In this document: positions 21,733 to 32,294 of the stretch, one piece after another
How positions within the stretch are numbered: the stretch's first letter is position 1
Layout: the number at the start of each line of letters is the position of its first letter
Source: Pseudogymnoascus destructans
Lineage: Eukaryota > Ascomycota > Leotiomycetes > Thelebolales > Thelebolaceae
DNA length: 64,000 nt
Reading direction: 5' to 3'
Assembly (NCBI RefSeq): GCF_001641265.1
Contig: NW_020167528.1
Coordinates: forward strand, 1,116,001-1,180,000
Notes under the pieces: model-generated
What the model was told of the DNA's origin: nothing
Databases searched by the model: none
What the model saw: only the letters and a program-made list of their open reading frames with translations
Made by a program: the position numbers and the translations under genes

Positions 21733-23250
21733 ATGGAAGAACAAAGCCTGACGCTCGGACGGCGAAACGGCCAGTCAGGCTCGTGGCACCCACCGACGCC
21801 CATCACCCCATCTGTTGCAGCAACACATTCGAGCACATTACCGGCGAGGCCGAGTACGCCTATATCAAGATCGATAGGCGACGCTTTTCAGCAGAACTTC
21901 CTCGACGATACAAGTCCGTCGGCATTCCCCGAGTCAGAGCCAACAGCGCTTCTTTCTCGGCCATCTCCACAGCCTGGCCCCGAGGAACAGAGCGGCGCCC
22001 CTGAAAACACGGAAGAAACTTCAGCAGACGCACCCAGGGGATTGGATTTTTGCGCTTTGGACTATGTTACAGCCGTCGACGAGAACCTGGTTTGTCCAGT
22101 TTGCCGGAACCCATTCGTCGATCCTGTAACCACCAGCTGTGACCATGTATTCTGCAAGGACTGCTTCGACCAAGCATATAGAATCGCGCCTATATGTCCT
22201 ATAGACAGGACTCGATTATGGCCACCGAACCATGTTGGACCAACGGCAAGAATAATTACGAACCAGCTTGATGCACTGGAAGTCAGATGCCCGAACTCTG
22301 CAGACGGATGCGAGAAGACCCTGGCGCGGTCAATGGTGCAGAACCACGTGGATAGGTACTGCGGCTACAGCCTAGTCGACTGCCCCGAAAACACATGTGA
22401 GCGCAAAGTGCCTCGAAAGGATGTACACAGAGGATGCTTACATTGGTATGCGATATGTCCGGACTGCTCGGAGAGCTTTTTCGCGGTTGATATGGAGCAC
22501 CATAGGGCACGAGTCTGCACGGAACGCGTGGCAAACTGCGACAAGTGTGGCCTTGAAGTGCTTCGACTGAATGCTGACCTCCACGACCTAGATTGCGAGG
22601 AGGCCATCGCACTGTGTAGATGGGCTATATATGGCTGCGAGCATCAGTCGAAGAGGAAAGATTTGGGCAGCCACGCGCCAGAATGTGCTTTCAAAACTAT
22701 GGGCCCGGTGGTGGAATTATTAAAGGATGAGATAACATCACTGAGAGGCGAAGTACAGACTCTCACGGAGAAAGACAAGACAAAAGACCGCCGCATTCGG
22801 TTCCTCGAAAGCTACAAGAACGCACCGTCATACGGTGACCCTATTATCGATATCCCCTACATGTCAGAAAACCCTCAATCATTAATAGACCCTGCACCGT
22901 ACGATTCCCGAGACCAATATCTCCTATCACTACTCGAAAACCAGGAAAGCAAAGTCGACCAGCTCTCCGTCGGGATGACCGAGCTCGAAGCGAAGCAAAC
23001 CGTAATGCTCTTCAACGAAACAATACCCATCAAGGAACAACTCGCCGAGCTGAGAAGTGCCCAGGGAGTCATCGGGTGCCATGTCAGATGGCTCATGAAC
23101 CTGCGCCTGCAGGAGCGGCGCCCAGGAGCCACAGCAGCGCTTAACAGCGGAGCTAAAGCCGAGTCGAGCTCGGGGTCGGGGTCCGCCGGCCCCTTTGCGC
23201 AGCAACCGAGGAAGTTGAGTGACCCTAGGGAAAATATCACGAAGCTGTAG
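21733..23250 (+). CDS. RING and TRAF-type zinc-finger protein
   Basis: Single exon, 505 aa. The N-terminal 100 residues are disordered (Pro/Ser/Thr). The RING is C3HC3D: CPVC, then C-DHVFCKDC, then CPIDR, with Asp in the last ligand position as in TRAF-like RINGs. Several TRAF-type Cys/His fingers follow (about residues 185-325): CPNSADGC, HVDRYC, CPENTC, HRGCLHWYAICPDC, HRARVC, CDKC, HDLDC and HAPEC. Then comes a predicted coiled coil (LLKDEITSLRGEVQTLTEKDK) and a helical, Gln/Glu-rich C-terminal part. This layout suggests an E3 ubiquitin ligase; the substrate is unknown. No TRAF/MATH domain is visible. Confidence 0.88.
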   Translation: MEEQSLTLGRRNGQSGSWHPPTPITPSVAATHSSTLPARPSTPISRSIGDAFQQNFLDDTSPSAFPESEPTALLSRPSPQPGPEEQSGAPENTEETSADAPRGLDFCALDYVTAVDENLVCPVCRNPFVDPVTTSCDHVFCKDCFDQAYRIAPICPIDRTRLWPPNHVGPTARIITNQLDALEVRCPNSADGCEKTLARSMVQNHVDRYCGYSLVDCPENTCERKVPRKDVHRGCLHWYAICPDCSESFFAVDMEHHRARVCTERVANCDKCGLEVLRLNADLHDLDCEEAIALCRWAIYGCEHQSKRKDLGSHAPECAFKTMGPVVELLKDEITSLRGEVQTLTEKDKTKDRRIRFLESYKNAPSYGDPIIDIPYMSENPQSLIDPAPYDSRDQYLLSLLENQESKVDQLSVGMTELEAKQTVMLFNETIPIKEQLAELRSAQGVIGCHVRWLMNLRLQERRPGATAALNSGAKAESSSGSGSAGPFAQQPRKLSDPRENITKL

Positions 23251-23949
23251 ATCGGTGGTTCTCTGCTTTCTAAAAATCTCCATTGGGTTTCAAGGGATGG
23301 GTGCTTCCATACGCCCGGACGGCTTTCTCACACTTCATTCTCAAGAGTGGATATACTAGGCAGTATTGAGAGGGCTGCTGCATGAATTTATCTCCGATAA
23401 CAGGACATTTCGTCAGACGAACGGATGTTTCGCCATACCACTACCCTTGCCTGACCGTTGAAACTCGGGACTGGCTGACTACTTGCTGACGCCCTAGTCT
23501 GGTTTCAAGTTGCGCAAACGGGAATCTGACGTCACGCAAGATGAAAAAATCGGACGCACATGCCAGGTAGTACAGATAGGGTCGTACGAAAACGCAAAAG
23601 ATGGGTCTTTGAATTGATAAGGCTATGTCGCCAGCGTCGGCGATAATATGCCTCTGCATCATATACAGTAGTAAAAAAAATCATCAGTCAGAAAAACTCA
23701 TTGCTGGTTGTTGTTTTTTTCTCTAGTCCCGTTTCCATCCGTTTGCCCCCCCCGGGAGCCCAGGTTCTGAATTCCCAATTACCGATTTATTCCTGTGAAA
23801 ACCCAGAAAGGAAATAGAAGGGCTCGTCGAACACTTCGCAAGCTGAACATCATGAATCGTCCGGCTCCTTCGGAATAGGCGTCTCAGCTTCTCGATCCCT
23901 AGTAGTTCACCCGGCCCGTCCCGATTTCAAGCATCCAAGGAAGGCTTCC
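23251..23949. other. Intergenic region downstream of RING gene
   Basis: No gene seen. It contains a T-run and a C/G homopolymer near 23748-23755. Probably 3' UTR sequence of the two convergent transcripts. Confidence 0.45.
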
Positions 23950-24114
23950 CTAGCGTCGAACCTTCTTCCCTCTGCAGTCACTGCATTTGTGAGGTGAGAC
24001 CTCATCCTTCCTCCGGACTCCAGGGCACTGCTCCTCCCAGTAGAGCAGACATTCTTCCAGTCCGCGGTAGATGATGCAGCGGCATGGATAACTGACGTAG
24101 TATTGGGTGCACAT
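23950..24114 (-). CDS. Small cysteine-rich protein, 54 aa (predicted)
   Basis: ATG at 24114 opens a 54-codon ORF with seven cysteines: MCTQYYVSYPCRC, EECLLYWEEQCPG, HKCSDCRGKKVRR. The opening MCT-Y----CGC/CRC pattern resembles a family of short cytosolic Cys-rich proteins that I recall from filamentous ascomycetes, which often begin MCT.Y...Y.CGC; their function is not known. There is no signal peptide, so it is not a classical secreted effector. A basic C-terminus (KKVRR) follows the CSDC pair, which could bind zinc together with upstream cysteines. No intron is needed. Support is the motif pattern and an intact frame only. Confidence 0.6.
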   Translation of the reverse strand: MCTQYYVSYPCRCIIYRGLEECLLYWEEQCPGVRRKDEVSPHKCSDCRGKKVRR

Positions 24115-25822
24115 TGCAAGTGTGAAGTGAGCGAGCGTGATGAGATGTGATGAGATAAGGTGCTTGGACCGGGATTGGTGTGACGATGGTGCAGGGGCGG
24201 CGAGGATAGCGGCTCCCTTGTGGTCTTTTGGATAGAGATTGGCGGGCGTTCGACGACGAGTGTCTGAGTGTTCGATCGTGCTTTGAATAAGCTTTGATCG
24301 TGAAGCTTAAAAAGACGTTTCTACAACGGTAGACTCTCTTAGAGCCAGCTGGGAGGGCAATTGAAAGGTGGTAGTTTTTGGTGAGATAACCAAGCACGAA
24401 TGTGAAAATGATGGGACTCTCGGATGGGGGATGGGGGGCGGGATACGGATATTTATTAATGAGGAAGAATGGTCTGGCTGGCCATCCATCATCACTCACA
24501 TTTCCCTCTTCCTGTGGCTCCCGAAATCCGACAGGAATAGAGCAATAGCACAAGCACAAGCACAACCTCCACCTTACAGCGTGCAGACCAGGAACATCGG
24601 GAGTACAGTCCCGTCGTACTGAGTACCTTTGGGTTGTCCATTAGTTGTCTACCATGACCCATCTCCATCCCCGACGCCGGGGGAGGGGGTTAGTTCAGAC
24701 CGTCAGCAGCAGTTTCTCACTCCCCCTGCCTGGACCCTCAGGGAATAGGGGAACAGGGGAACAGGGGACTAACAGCCCAACTACTCGAGTACTTGCTCGG
24801 TCTCATATCAATCACGTGACATCAATAGTATGTCAAGGCTCGACTTTGGGCTGGGATGAGTGAGTGATATGCGACTCGACGTGGATGAATTTGTCGGCCT
24901 CCACGTCACAGATTGTGCAGCATTTCAACCTGATACTCTGAGCTGAGCAAGAAGATGCCCGAGAGGAACAATCCGTCATCGGCGTTTTTCTTTGCTTATT
25001 ATCTACCAGCAGCCAGCAGCCAGCAGCCAACCACCGGCCACCAGCACAACCAGGGGTAAGAGGCGTGCGTGTGTAGTACATGGTCATCAGAATAACGAAG
25101 ACGGGGAGTTGGGTTTGAGCTGACGAGGTGGTTAGGAACAGCGATGTAAAGGACCTAACGTTGCGCAGGGACGTGTACCAGCATATAGAGTACAGTATGT
25201 GTATGTACGTGGCAGTTACTCGTCGGATAGACTCCAGCATCTGAGGCTATGCAAGTAGGGCATGCACGTACGAAAGTAGATGATACTCGAGGATGATGTG
25301 TAGTTGCGTGTCACTGTCACTGTCGGTGTCGGCGTCATGCGTCAGCGCCGCGGCGTAACCGGGGAACAGCGTAACCGGGGAACAAGAAGCAGATGCCGCG
25401 CCCGAAGTGTGGCGTCCAAAAGGCTTTGACTTGCATATTATGAGATGCAGTAGTGTGGAAAATAGGAAATCCCCAAAAAAGCAAACCACGAAAAAATGTA
25501 ACAGGTCAACTTTTACTTCCATAGCCCATTTACTCGCGCCGCCCACGTGATCTCGCGTGCCAGTCTCGCTCTTTTATCGTGAGGCGAGGCCTCCCCGTTG
25601 CCCCGCCAGCTCGCTTCTCATTCTACAATCTACCAATCTACCCCTACACCCTCCCGTCGTCATCACAGCCTGACGACACACAGCGCCGTTAGACTCTCCG
25701 AACCTGTACCTCCCGCTCTCCACATCTACATGCTACCACTATCAACTACACCTTCCTCCATCCTACCCTAACTCCCGCCCCATCTGCACAGCCAGACAAA
25801 GTACCTCTAAACCCCACCAGCC
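24115..25822. other. Intergenic region with small tandem repeats
   Basis: 1.7 kb without a supported gene. Short repeats include GGGGAACA units near 24749, AGCCAGC units at about 25009-25040 and a GTAACCGGGGAACA duplication near 25355-25385. The last 250 bp are pyrimidine-rich, as in other leaders here, and probably form the promoter and 5' UTR of the polymerase delta subunit gene. Confidence 0.5.
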
Positions 25823-26520
25823 ATGCCAGCCACGACCCGACGAACCCGTGGCGCCCCGCCCGCCAAAGGCGCCCAATCCACCCTCTCCTTCAACGGTGCC
25901 GCCACGCGAGTGACCAAGCACACCGGGCCCGCGGGCAAGGACCTCAAGAAAGCCGAGCCAGCGAAGCCAGCGAAGGTTGATGTCATAGATCTAGACCGCG
26001 CCGACGACGCTGTGGTGGAGGCAGAGGTGCAGACGCCACCGCAGGTCCAGCTCCCTAAGCCGGAGAGTGCGTTGACGCCTGAGGAGGAGAAGGCGGAGAA
26101 GGTGCCGCATAGCCAGGTACTTAGGTACTGGAAGGCGAAGGAGGCGGAGCGGTTGGCTCCAAGAGGTGAGTGATGCGGCCCGTTCCCGCCTGAGATGAAC
26201 AAAGCTGATGATGAGTGACCGCAGTTCACCAGGAGGGTTTGAGCACCGAAGAGAAGATCCTGCGGTACTTCGACATGTCCTCGCAATACGGGGTAAGTTG
26301 TCCTGTGTGCTAGTTGTTGGCGTGCTATAGACTAACAGATCCGCTATAGCCCTGCGTAGGGATCCCACGCCGCAAGCGCTGGTTGCGCGCGCACAGGCTC
26401 GGTCTGGCGCCGCCCATTGAGACGCTCGCTGTGCTGGTGAAGGAGGATAAGAAGGGCAAAGGGGGGGTGGAGAAGGCGCAGCTGGAGTCGCTGCTGGAGA
26501 CGATTGGTGGGGACCTTTGA
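25823..26520 (+). CDS. cdm1: DNA polymerase delta subunit 4 (p12/Cdm1)
   Basis: Smallest accessory subunit of replicative DNA polymerase delta, nuclear. Exons 25823-26165, 26225-26292 and 26350-26520 give 193 aa. Near the N-terminus QSTLSFNG (from Gln18) is a PCNA-interacting motif, preceded by basic residues. The conserved C-terminal domain is clear: EEKILRYFDMSSQYGPCVGIPRRKRW, RAHRLGLAPPIE. The middle is a charged linker (KPAKVDVIDLD..., EEEKAEKVPHSQVLRYWKAKE). Introns are 59 and 57 nt with GTGAGT and GTAAGT donors. Confidence 0.94.
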
Positions 26521-27447
26521 GTTCTGCTGGGGTTTGCTGCGTGGGGGATTCGAGGCGTTGGGGGTGGGATTTTGCTGGAGCGATATTGATGGGATATGGC
26601 TTGTATACTGGCGTTTGCATCTTTACCGCTATCTCGGGAGAGGGGGTTGGTGATATTCGCGGGTTATTCCCGCGGGCTGGGATGTTCTCATACCTTGTTA
26701 CAGTAGTTAGTAGCTATGCAGGAGATCTATCGTCCGTCTGGAATGAGCTACTCGTGCCACCCCGAAAGCCTGGGAGGGAGCTGTGGACAACACCAGTGAT
26801 TACGAACATCATCAGCTTAAATCGCCAGCATCAATCCTCAACTACATCCAGGACAACACAATCCTCCCATCAAAGATCTCCGCATCTCCCCCCTCCTTAC
26901 CTCCCTCCCCGCCCCCTTGCCTCCCCCAAACCAAGCTCTCGGACTCCCCGGCAACACTATAACACTCCCCCGCCGCCCCAGCCTCGCCGTCAGAGGCGCC
27001 TTGCGTTCTAAGCGTCCCAGATATCCCAGGTGTCCCAACAAATCCAACAAGAAACGCATCCTCTGTTGGGAAGTTCCGTCCGAGCACCCAGCTACGCTTT
27101 CCGACCTGTCACTCCCGATGTCCCAGCGATGGGCGGTGGTTTCTGCAGGTACCTTCCCTTTTCCCCGATGGCGATGGGGTGTATACCCACGGCGATGGGA
27201 GGGTGAGACATTGTATCTCATATTCACTAGACTGAACCTCACCGCTGCTGTGGTGTAAAGGGAACGGACCGACCCCCACTCACCTCTCCCCCTTACCGCT
27301 ATTACAAATGTCCAACGGCCCCCAATACAGGTGTAGCCAGCCAATACGACTGAGGGGAAAGCGAGACAGTTCAAAAAAATGTGTCAAACGAACAAACCCC
27401 AACCCAAGCAAACACAAACCGACATAGCTATTATTAAAAAACAAACC
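26521..27447. other. Intergenic region upstream of tRNA-Trp terminator
   Basis: About 0.9 kb with no recognisable gene. The open frames on both strands here are low-complexity and show no conserved motif. Confidence 0.45.
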
Positions 27448-27456
27448 AAAAAAAAA
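27448..27456 (-). terminator. Pol III T-run terminator for tRNA-Trp
   Basis: Nine consecutive A on + (T9 on the transcribed strand), 54 nt beyond the tRNA 3' end. It is the first T-run of four or more after the tRNA other than the TTTT-less flank, so termination here is likely. Confidence 0.6.
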
Positions 27457-27509
27457 CTATAACAATCCCAGGTGATTGTTCAATATCATAGGTTATTATG
27501 ATGAGGTTT

Positions 27510-27581
27510 TGAACCACACCCGATTTGAACGGATAACCTTTCGCTCTGGAGGCGAACGCGCTACCGTTGCGCCAGCGGTCC
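27510..27581 (-). tRNA. tRNA-Trp (anticodon CCA)
   Basis: The reverse complement folds as a full cloverleaf. Acceptor GGACCGC pairs with GTGGTTC (two G-U pairs), discriminator A. D arm GCGCAACGGTAGCGC. Anticodon stem TTCGC/GCGAA around loop CTCCAGA, anticodon CCA. Five-base variable loop. T arm ATCCG/CGGGT around TTCAAAT. It has no intron, unlike the intron-containing tRNA-Trp genes of budding yeast. Internal A and B boxes are present as expected for Pol III. Confidence 0.95.
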
Positions 27582-28345
27582 TGGTTCGATTAATGTTGGT
27601 TTCGCTTGTCTCGGATTATGTAGCCGAGATGAGTTGCTTAGGTAATTTCTTAACTTTTGGCGACGACGCGGGAAGGAACGATCACGATGGGGTTCGGACG
27701 GAGATTAGGATTGGGAAATTGGTCACAAGACCGTCAGAGATCGTTATGGCGGAGGAGGGCGACAGTTAACTTGAAACCCTTTCATAGATTGTCTAAAGTT
27801 ATGTTATGTCCAATAGATCCCGCCCAAATGAAATACTGTGATAAAAAGATGTTCCACAACCAACGCCATTGTTTCCATCCCCATCAATCGAAAATATAAC
27901 TGTAGTTCCTAAAACAAGATAAATAATCGAGAAGCTCTCCGCTACATTTGTTAATACCCAAAAATGTGGAGCCCAGAAATAAGGCCCATTCCAGCCGCCG
28001 AAAGATGGAATAAAATGCATGCTTGCTTGCTCTCAAAAGTGATGTCGACTTTCCCCGAGCCACAGCACCAAGGAACGAAACCAAAAAAGGTTCCTATCCG
28101 ATTGAACCCCCAGTTTCCAGAAATCGTAAATAGAAAAAGATAGAAAACACGGCCAAAAATAAGATAGGCCCCAAGAAATCCCCTCCAAAATCTCATCACC
28201 TCATAAATGTCGTTAAATAATAAATCCCATATCCCCCTTTCCCTCCTCTAGTAAAACCCAGAAGGAGGCCTTAAAACCCGCACCGCCCAAACCGCAAACC
28301 AAGAAAAGAAAAGAAATTCAAGCACCCAAAACCAAAACCCCAAAA
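27582..28345. other. Intergenic region tRNA-Trp to pps1
   Basis: No gene recognised. The part from about 27900 to 28330 is A-rich on + (pyrimidine/T-rich on the transcribed strand of pps1) and is probably the pps1 3' UTR. Confidence 0.45.
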
Positions 28346-30498
28346 TCACCGCGAATACGGCTTATTTATCGCCGCGATCCCCCTCGCAATCTCGCCCCAC
28401 TCCAGCTCCCTCCTCACACCCTCCCCACGCCTCACCTGCATCGTCTCCTCCCACTTTAGAAGCTCATAGCTGAAGCGCAGGTGCGGCTGGATAATGACAT
28501 TGAGGCGGCGCGCACGCACAAAGCAGTATGCGCGTGGGTAGGAGAGGGATTGCGCGCGCATCACCTCGGCGATGCAGATTGTGGCGCTGCGAGAGACGCC
28601 GACGCGGCAGTGGACTAGGGTTGATGTGCCATTGAAGCGGCCGCGGTCTGAGGGAGGGGGAGTTAGCCTGGTTGACGGTGTAGAAGGGGATAGGGGTACG
28701 TACTGATGAATGCGAGACAACGGTCGAATTCGTTGGTGAGCGGGTCAACGCCATTATCCTGTACGCTCTGGACGACACAGACGTTTTCATCGCCCCAGGC
28801 AGCGATGTCAGCGGCAGTCCAGGCGGCAGTCTCACCGACGCTGAGGAGTTGCCCGATACCCATAGCGCGGAGGAGGTCGGGGTTGTTCGCGTGACCTAGG
28901 TTACCGAGGTACATGTAATCAAGGATGCGACTCGGGAGGGAACCGTCCATGAGGGCGAGCCAGGCCGGCTCATCGTGGATGCGTTGGGTGATGTCCTGCG
29001 GGGCGGAGTGTGCGAGCGCAGGGGAGTTGGAGAGAATGCTTGGGGCGATGGAGTTCAGTAGCGCCACGTCGGAGGGGTAGGCGAAGAAGTTGCGGCGCTT
29101 GTCTAGGTGCATTTGCAGCCAGGCTTCTGAAACTGTTACGCCGTGTGCGTACATGTAGTAGGCGAGAGCGAGCATGGAGGACTCTGTGTATCCATCAGTG
29201 CAGTATACGAGGATCTTGCGCGGCCTGCTTGTTCTAGTTTCTATAGGACTGGGCATTGGGCTGTCTCCTTCAATATACATGATCTCACCCTCGTCTTCTG
29301 AGGGTCTAATGCCGTTCGCCAAGTTGTAAATCCACTTGCAGCTCTCTACTATCTCATCGGCCTCGGTGAGGGGCCAGGACGGCGGCATGATGCTCCCAGA
29401 AGACGGGAACTCGATATATTGGCTTGTTTCAGCCCCACTGTCAAATCCTCGAACAATATTCTTCAGGGCCGGCACATTAGCTCGACCGAGGTCGCTGCAC
29501 TCTATGAAGAGATCAAACGGCTCGTCATCTGGTGACGGGCCCTTCATAGACAGATCATCTCTCGGCCCCAACCAAACATTTCTCGCAATCTCCGACGCCT
29601 TCGTCATGGTGGCCATCTCTACATGCTCCTGATGAAAGAAGTCCAGGACGTTCCCCGTCAGCCCGCCGCGGGTATCCGCAACCACGATCTCTGGATGATG
29701 CTCCTCAAACTCCTCAAAATGACTCGTACACACAAACGTATGGTACACTGGGACCCCGTGACCGAGCGCCTTGAGCCCTTGCCGCCGCGATCGCTGGGCC
29801 CTGGCAATATCGCTACCCACTCTCAACACTTCGTCCTCGTCTTCTCCGTATACAATGATATCGGATAACATAGCTGTCTTGGCAGACTGAATCTGGAAGT
29901 TCCGCACAGACAAGCCCTCCCTAGGGTCGATGTCCTTGAACTCCGCCGTGGCGGTCTGCATGAACTCCTCGGTAGTGACAGCAGCCTTCAGCCGGGAACA
30001 GCTCAGGTTCCCGTTAGCTTTCACGATCGTTACCCCACGATAACACTCCGGGATCTTCCGTAGGGCCTTGCGTTGCGCCATGAAGAACGCTTGTTGCACA
30101 TGGTTCGCGGGATGCAAGCCATGAAGCCAAGGGAACACCTGACCCGCCTCCGGCAAAGGTTGCTGCGAGATGTGGTTCACTGCGGCTGCTACTCCCGCCG
30201 CATCAATGAGATATACGACCGCAGAGTTGTGCGTGACCTTCTTATAATTGGTAGGTGGATAGAGCAACGACTGCGGCTGGAGCCTCAGGTGCTTCGTCGG
30301 CGGCGACGCAGGAGGCGTATCTGGCTTATCAGACGGGGCCGGGCCGGGTGGGCAAACGGGCAGGTGTTTGTTGGGTATAGGAATTGGGCACGCGGCGGAG
30401 GTATTGATGCCATCGAGGTTTATGGAGTGGGTGAGCGTGGGTATGGGAGAGGAGGAGCGATAACGCGGCAGTGGACGAGGCAGAGCAATGGTGGCCAT
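28346..30498 (-). CDS. pps1: Dual-specificity protein phosphatase Pps1
   Basis: Tyr/Ser/Thr phosphatase linked to S-phase control in yeast. Two exons (28704-30498, 28346-28647) with a 56-nt GTACGT...CAG intron give 698 aa. The C-terminal DSP domain has the P-loop VHCRVGVSRS, catalytic Cys612, with an upstream MYLGNLGHANN element and an Asp-bearing loop QDNGVDPL. The central part contains a second phosphatase-like region with a degenerate loop (VYCTDGYTESS), which lacks the CX5R arginine and so is probably inactive; this two-domain layout is known in the Pps1 family. The N-terminus is Pro-rich. The frame is interrupted only by the intron just before the P-loop exon. Confidence 0.93.
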
Positions 30499-31218
30499 AA
30501 TGATGAAGCGGTTTGTATTAAATCGTTGTAGATGTCAACGCGGCGGCTCCAGATTGTAGGCAAGGGGCGCCGAGATTATTGACTGATTGAGTGAAGGGGT
30601 GGTGAACTGGGCGAGGACTCAGTCCGTCATCGACGTCTGCTGTGGTTGTGCTACAGAGAGAAGCCGTCAGCCAAGCCGTACCGTAAACATGGCGATAAGG
30701 CTCGATATCGACGACCGAGCAGCTGCAAGCTGCAGGTGAAGCAAGACGGCATACTCACTATCCAAAATGACTCTATTCACTCCCAAGTCTGCGTAAATGA
30801 CGAGAAGGCCGGCATCAAACGCGAAGACGAGGGCAAGGCGGACGGGACATTCAGATAAGAAGATAACAGGCAGGGTTGAGCATACGGAGTACAACGATTA
30901 ATGGTGTAACGGCGAATCAATTACAGCAGCGGAGAGGAAGGAAGAGGGTGATGATGTTTGTTGTTGGCGATGTATTTTTGAAAGAAAGAAGAAGTTGTTG
31001 AGGAGGGGTGAGGGGGAAAGAGAGAGAGGGAGGGCAATGTGTGGTTTCAATGGAAGGATGATGGATGGATGGGAGGGAGGAGAAAGGTGTCGAGGCGAGA
31101 AGTGACTTGTGAGCCATGTACTATATGCAACTGCACCACGATTGGGCCTTTCTAGCACCAGATAGGGCGAGGATGATGGAGAAAGAGGATATAGGGCAGA
31201 TCTGTAAAAGCCAGGTCG

Positions 31219-31371
31219 GTCTTTTGTCTTTGTCTTTGTCTTTGTCTTTGTCTTTGTCTGTCTTTGTCTTTGTCTTTGTCTTTGTCTTTGTCTTTGTCTT
31301 TGTCTTTGTCTTTGTCTTTGTCTTTGTCTTTGTCTTTGTCTTTGTCTTTGTCTTTGTCTTTGTCTTTGTCG
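31219..31371. repeat. (TTTGTC)n hexanucleotide microsatellite
   Basis: About 25 units of CTTTGT/TTTGTC with one 4-bp shift near 31259. Because the unit is six bases, frames stay open and spuriously read Ser-Leu, Phe-Val or (reverse) Asp-Lys repeats. Confidence 0.97.
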
Positions 31372-31801
31372 CTGTTGATTTTATTGATTATTATGTTGAT
31401 CTCACCCCTCTTCACCCTTCAACCTCCCCGTTACCTGTCACCCTCCCAGTCTCAGGGACACTGCCCTTCGGTGTCATAAAGATGGGATTGCTCCCTCGCA
31501 CCGCCCCATCTCGGCACTGTCGTACTCGCACAACACCGGCCGTCGTACAGTGCAGTACATGACATGAGCCGAGACAAGAAAGACAAGACACCGCAGACGT
31601 TATCCGGCAAATGCTGCAGATAAGAGACAGAGAGAGAAACTTGACGGACAACGGCGCTGAGCTACAGGTAGGTAACCTTACATACAGGCCGACTGAGTAT
31701 CCTCCTTGCCTCCAGTATCGTGCAGTTCATCTCCGCTAACATATTGGTTCTATGTCTTACCCTACGTCTCACCCCGACTATCTACCAACAAAGGCAGAGT
31801 G

Positions 31802-31890
31802 GGAAGAAGAGAAGAAGAGGAAGAAGAGGAAGAAGAGGAAGAAGAGGAAGAAGAGGAAGAAGAGGAAGAAGAGAAGAAGAGGAAGAAGAG
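31802..31890. repeat. (GAAGAAGAG)n minisatellite
   Basis: A nearly perfect 9-bp purine repeat of about ten units with occasional one-unit variants; it reads as poly-Glu in one frame. Confidence 0.95.
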
Positions 31891-32162
31891 GACATCTTAT
31901 CCTGTGCCTGGAGGGGTCAGGTCTATAACTTATGGCTACAGCCATCACCCTGCCCGTCCTTTGTCCGTCCACCATCCGCGCTGCTGCACACTCCAGCATA
32001 CTCCGTACATACTGTGGATCATCCCGCTACTGAGACGACTACTGGGACTTGTACCACTACTAGACTAACACCACTACTGACTACTGCACTACTAACACTA
32101 TCAACCCACACTCTCGCACCACTCGCAGCACGCGCCCCTCATCCAACGCTGCCACAAGCATC

Positions 32163-32294
32163 CAAGACGACGGGGGTCCCCATACAAGCTTGCCAACCTC
32201 GCTCCCCTCCCAAACCAAGACGACGGGGGTCCCCAGCTCCCCTCCCCCAAGACGACGGGGGTCCCCATACAAGCTTGCCAACCTCGCTCCCCTC
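32163..32294. repeat. 47-bp tandem repeat, three copies (one internally deleted)
   Basis: Copies at 32163-32209 and 32248-32294 are full length, beginning CAAGACGACGGGGGTCCCC and ending GCTCCCCTC. The middle copy 32216-32244 lacks the ATACAAGCTTGCCAACCTC segment. Short C/A-rich spacers separate them. Confidence 0.93.

Noticed and set aside
24002..24565. 187-codon - strand open frame
   Set aside because: No motif and a repetitive composition; it overlaps the better supported 54-aa Cys-rich ORF in another frame.
31264..31479. Ser-Leu / Phe-Val / Asp-Lys repeat proteins over the TTTGTC array
   Set aside because: A six-base repeat is open in several frames on both strands; there is no non-repeat coding signal on either side.
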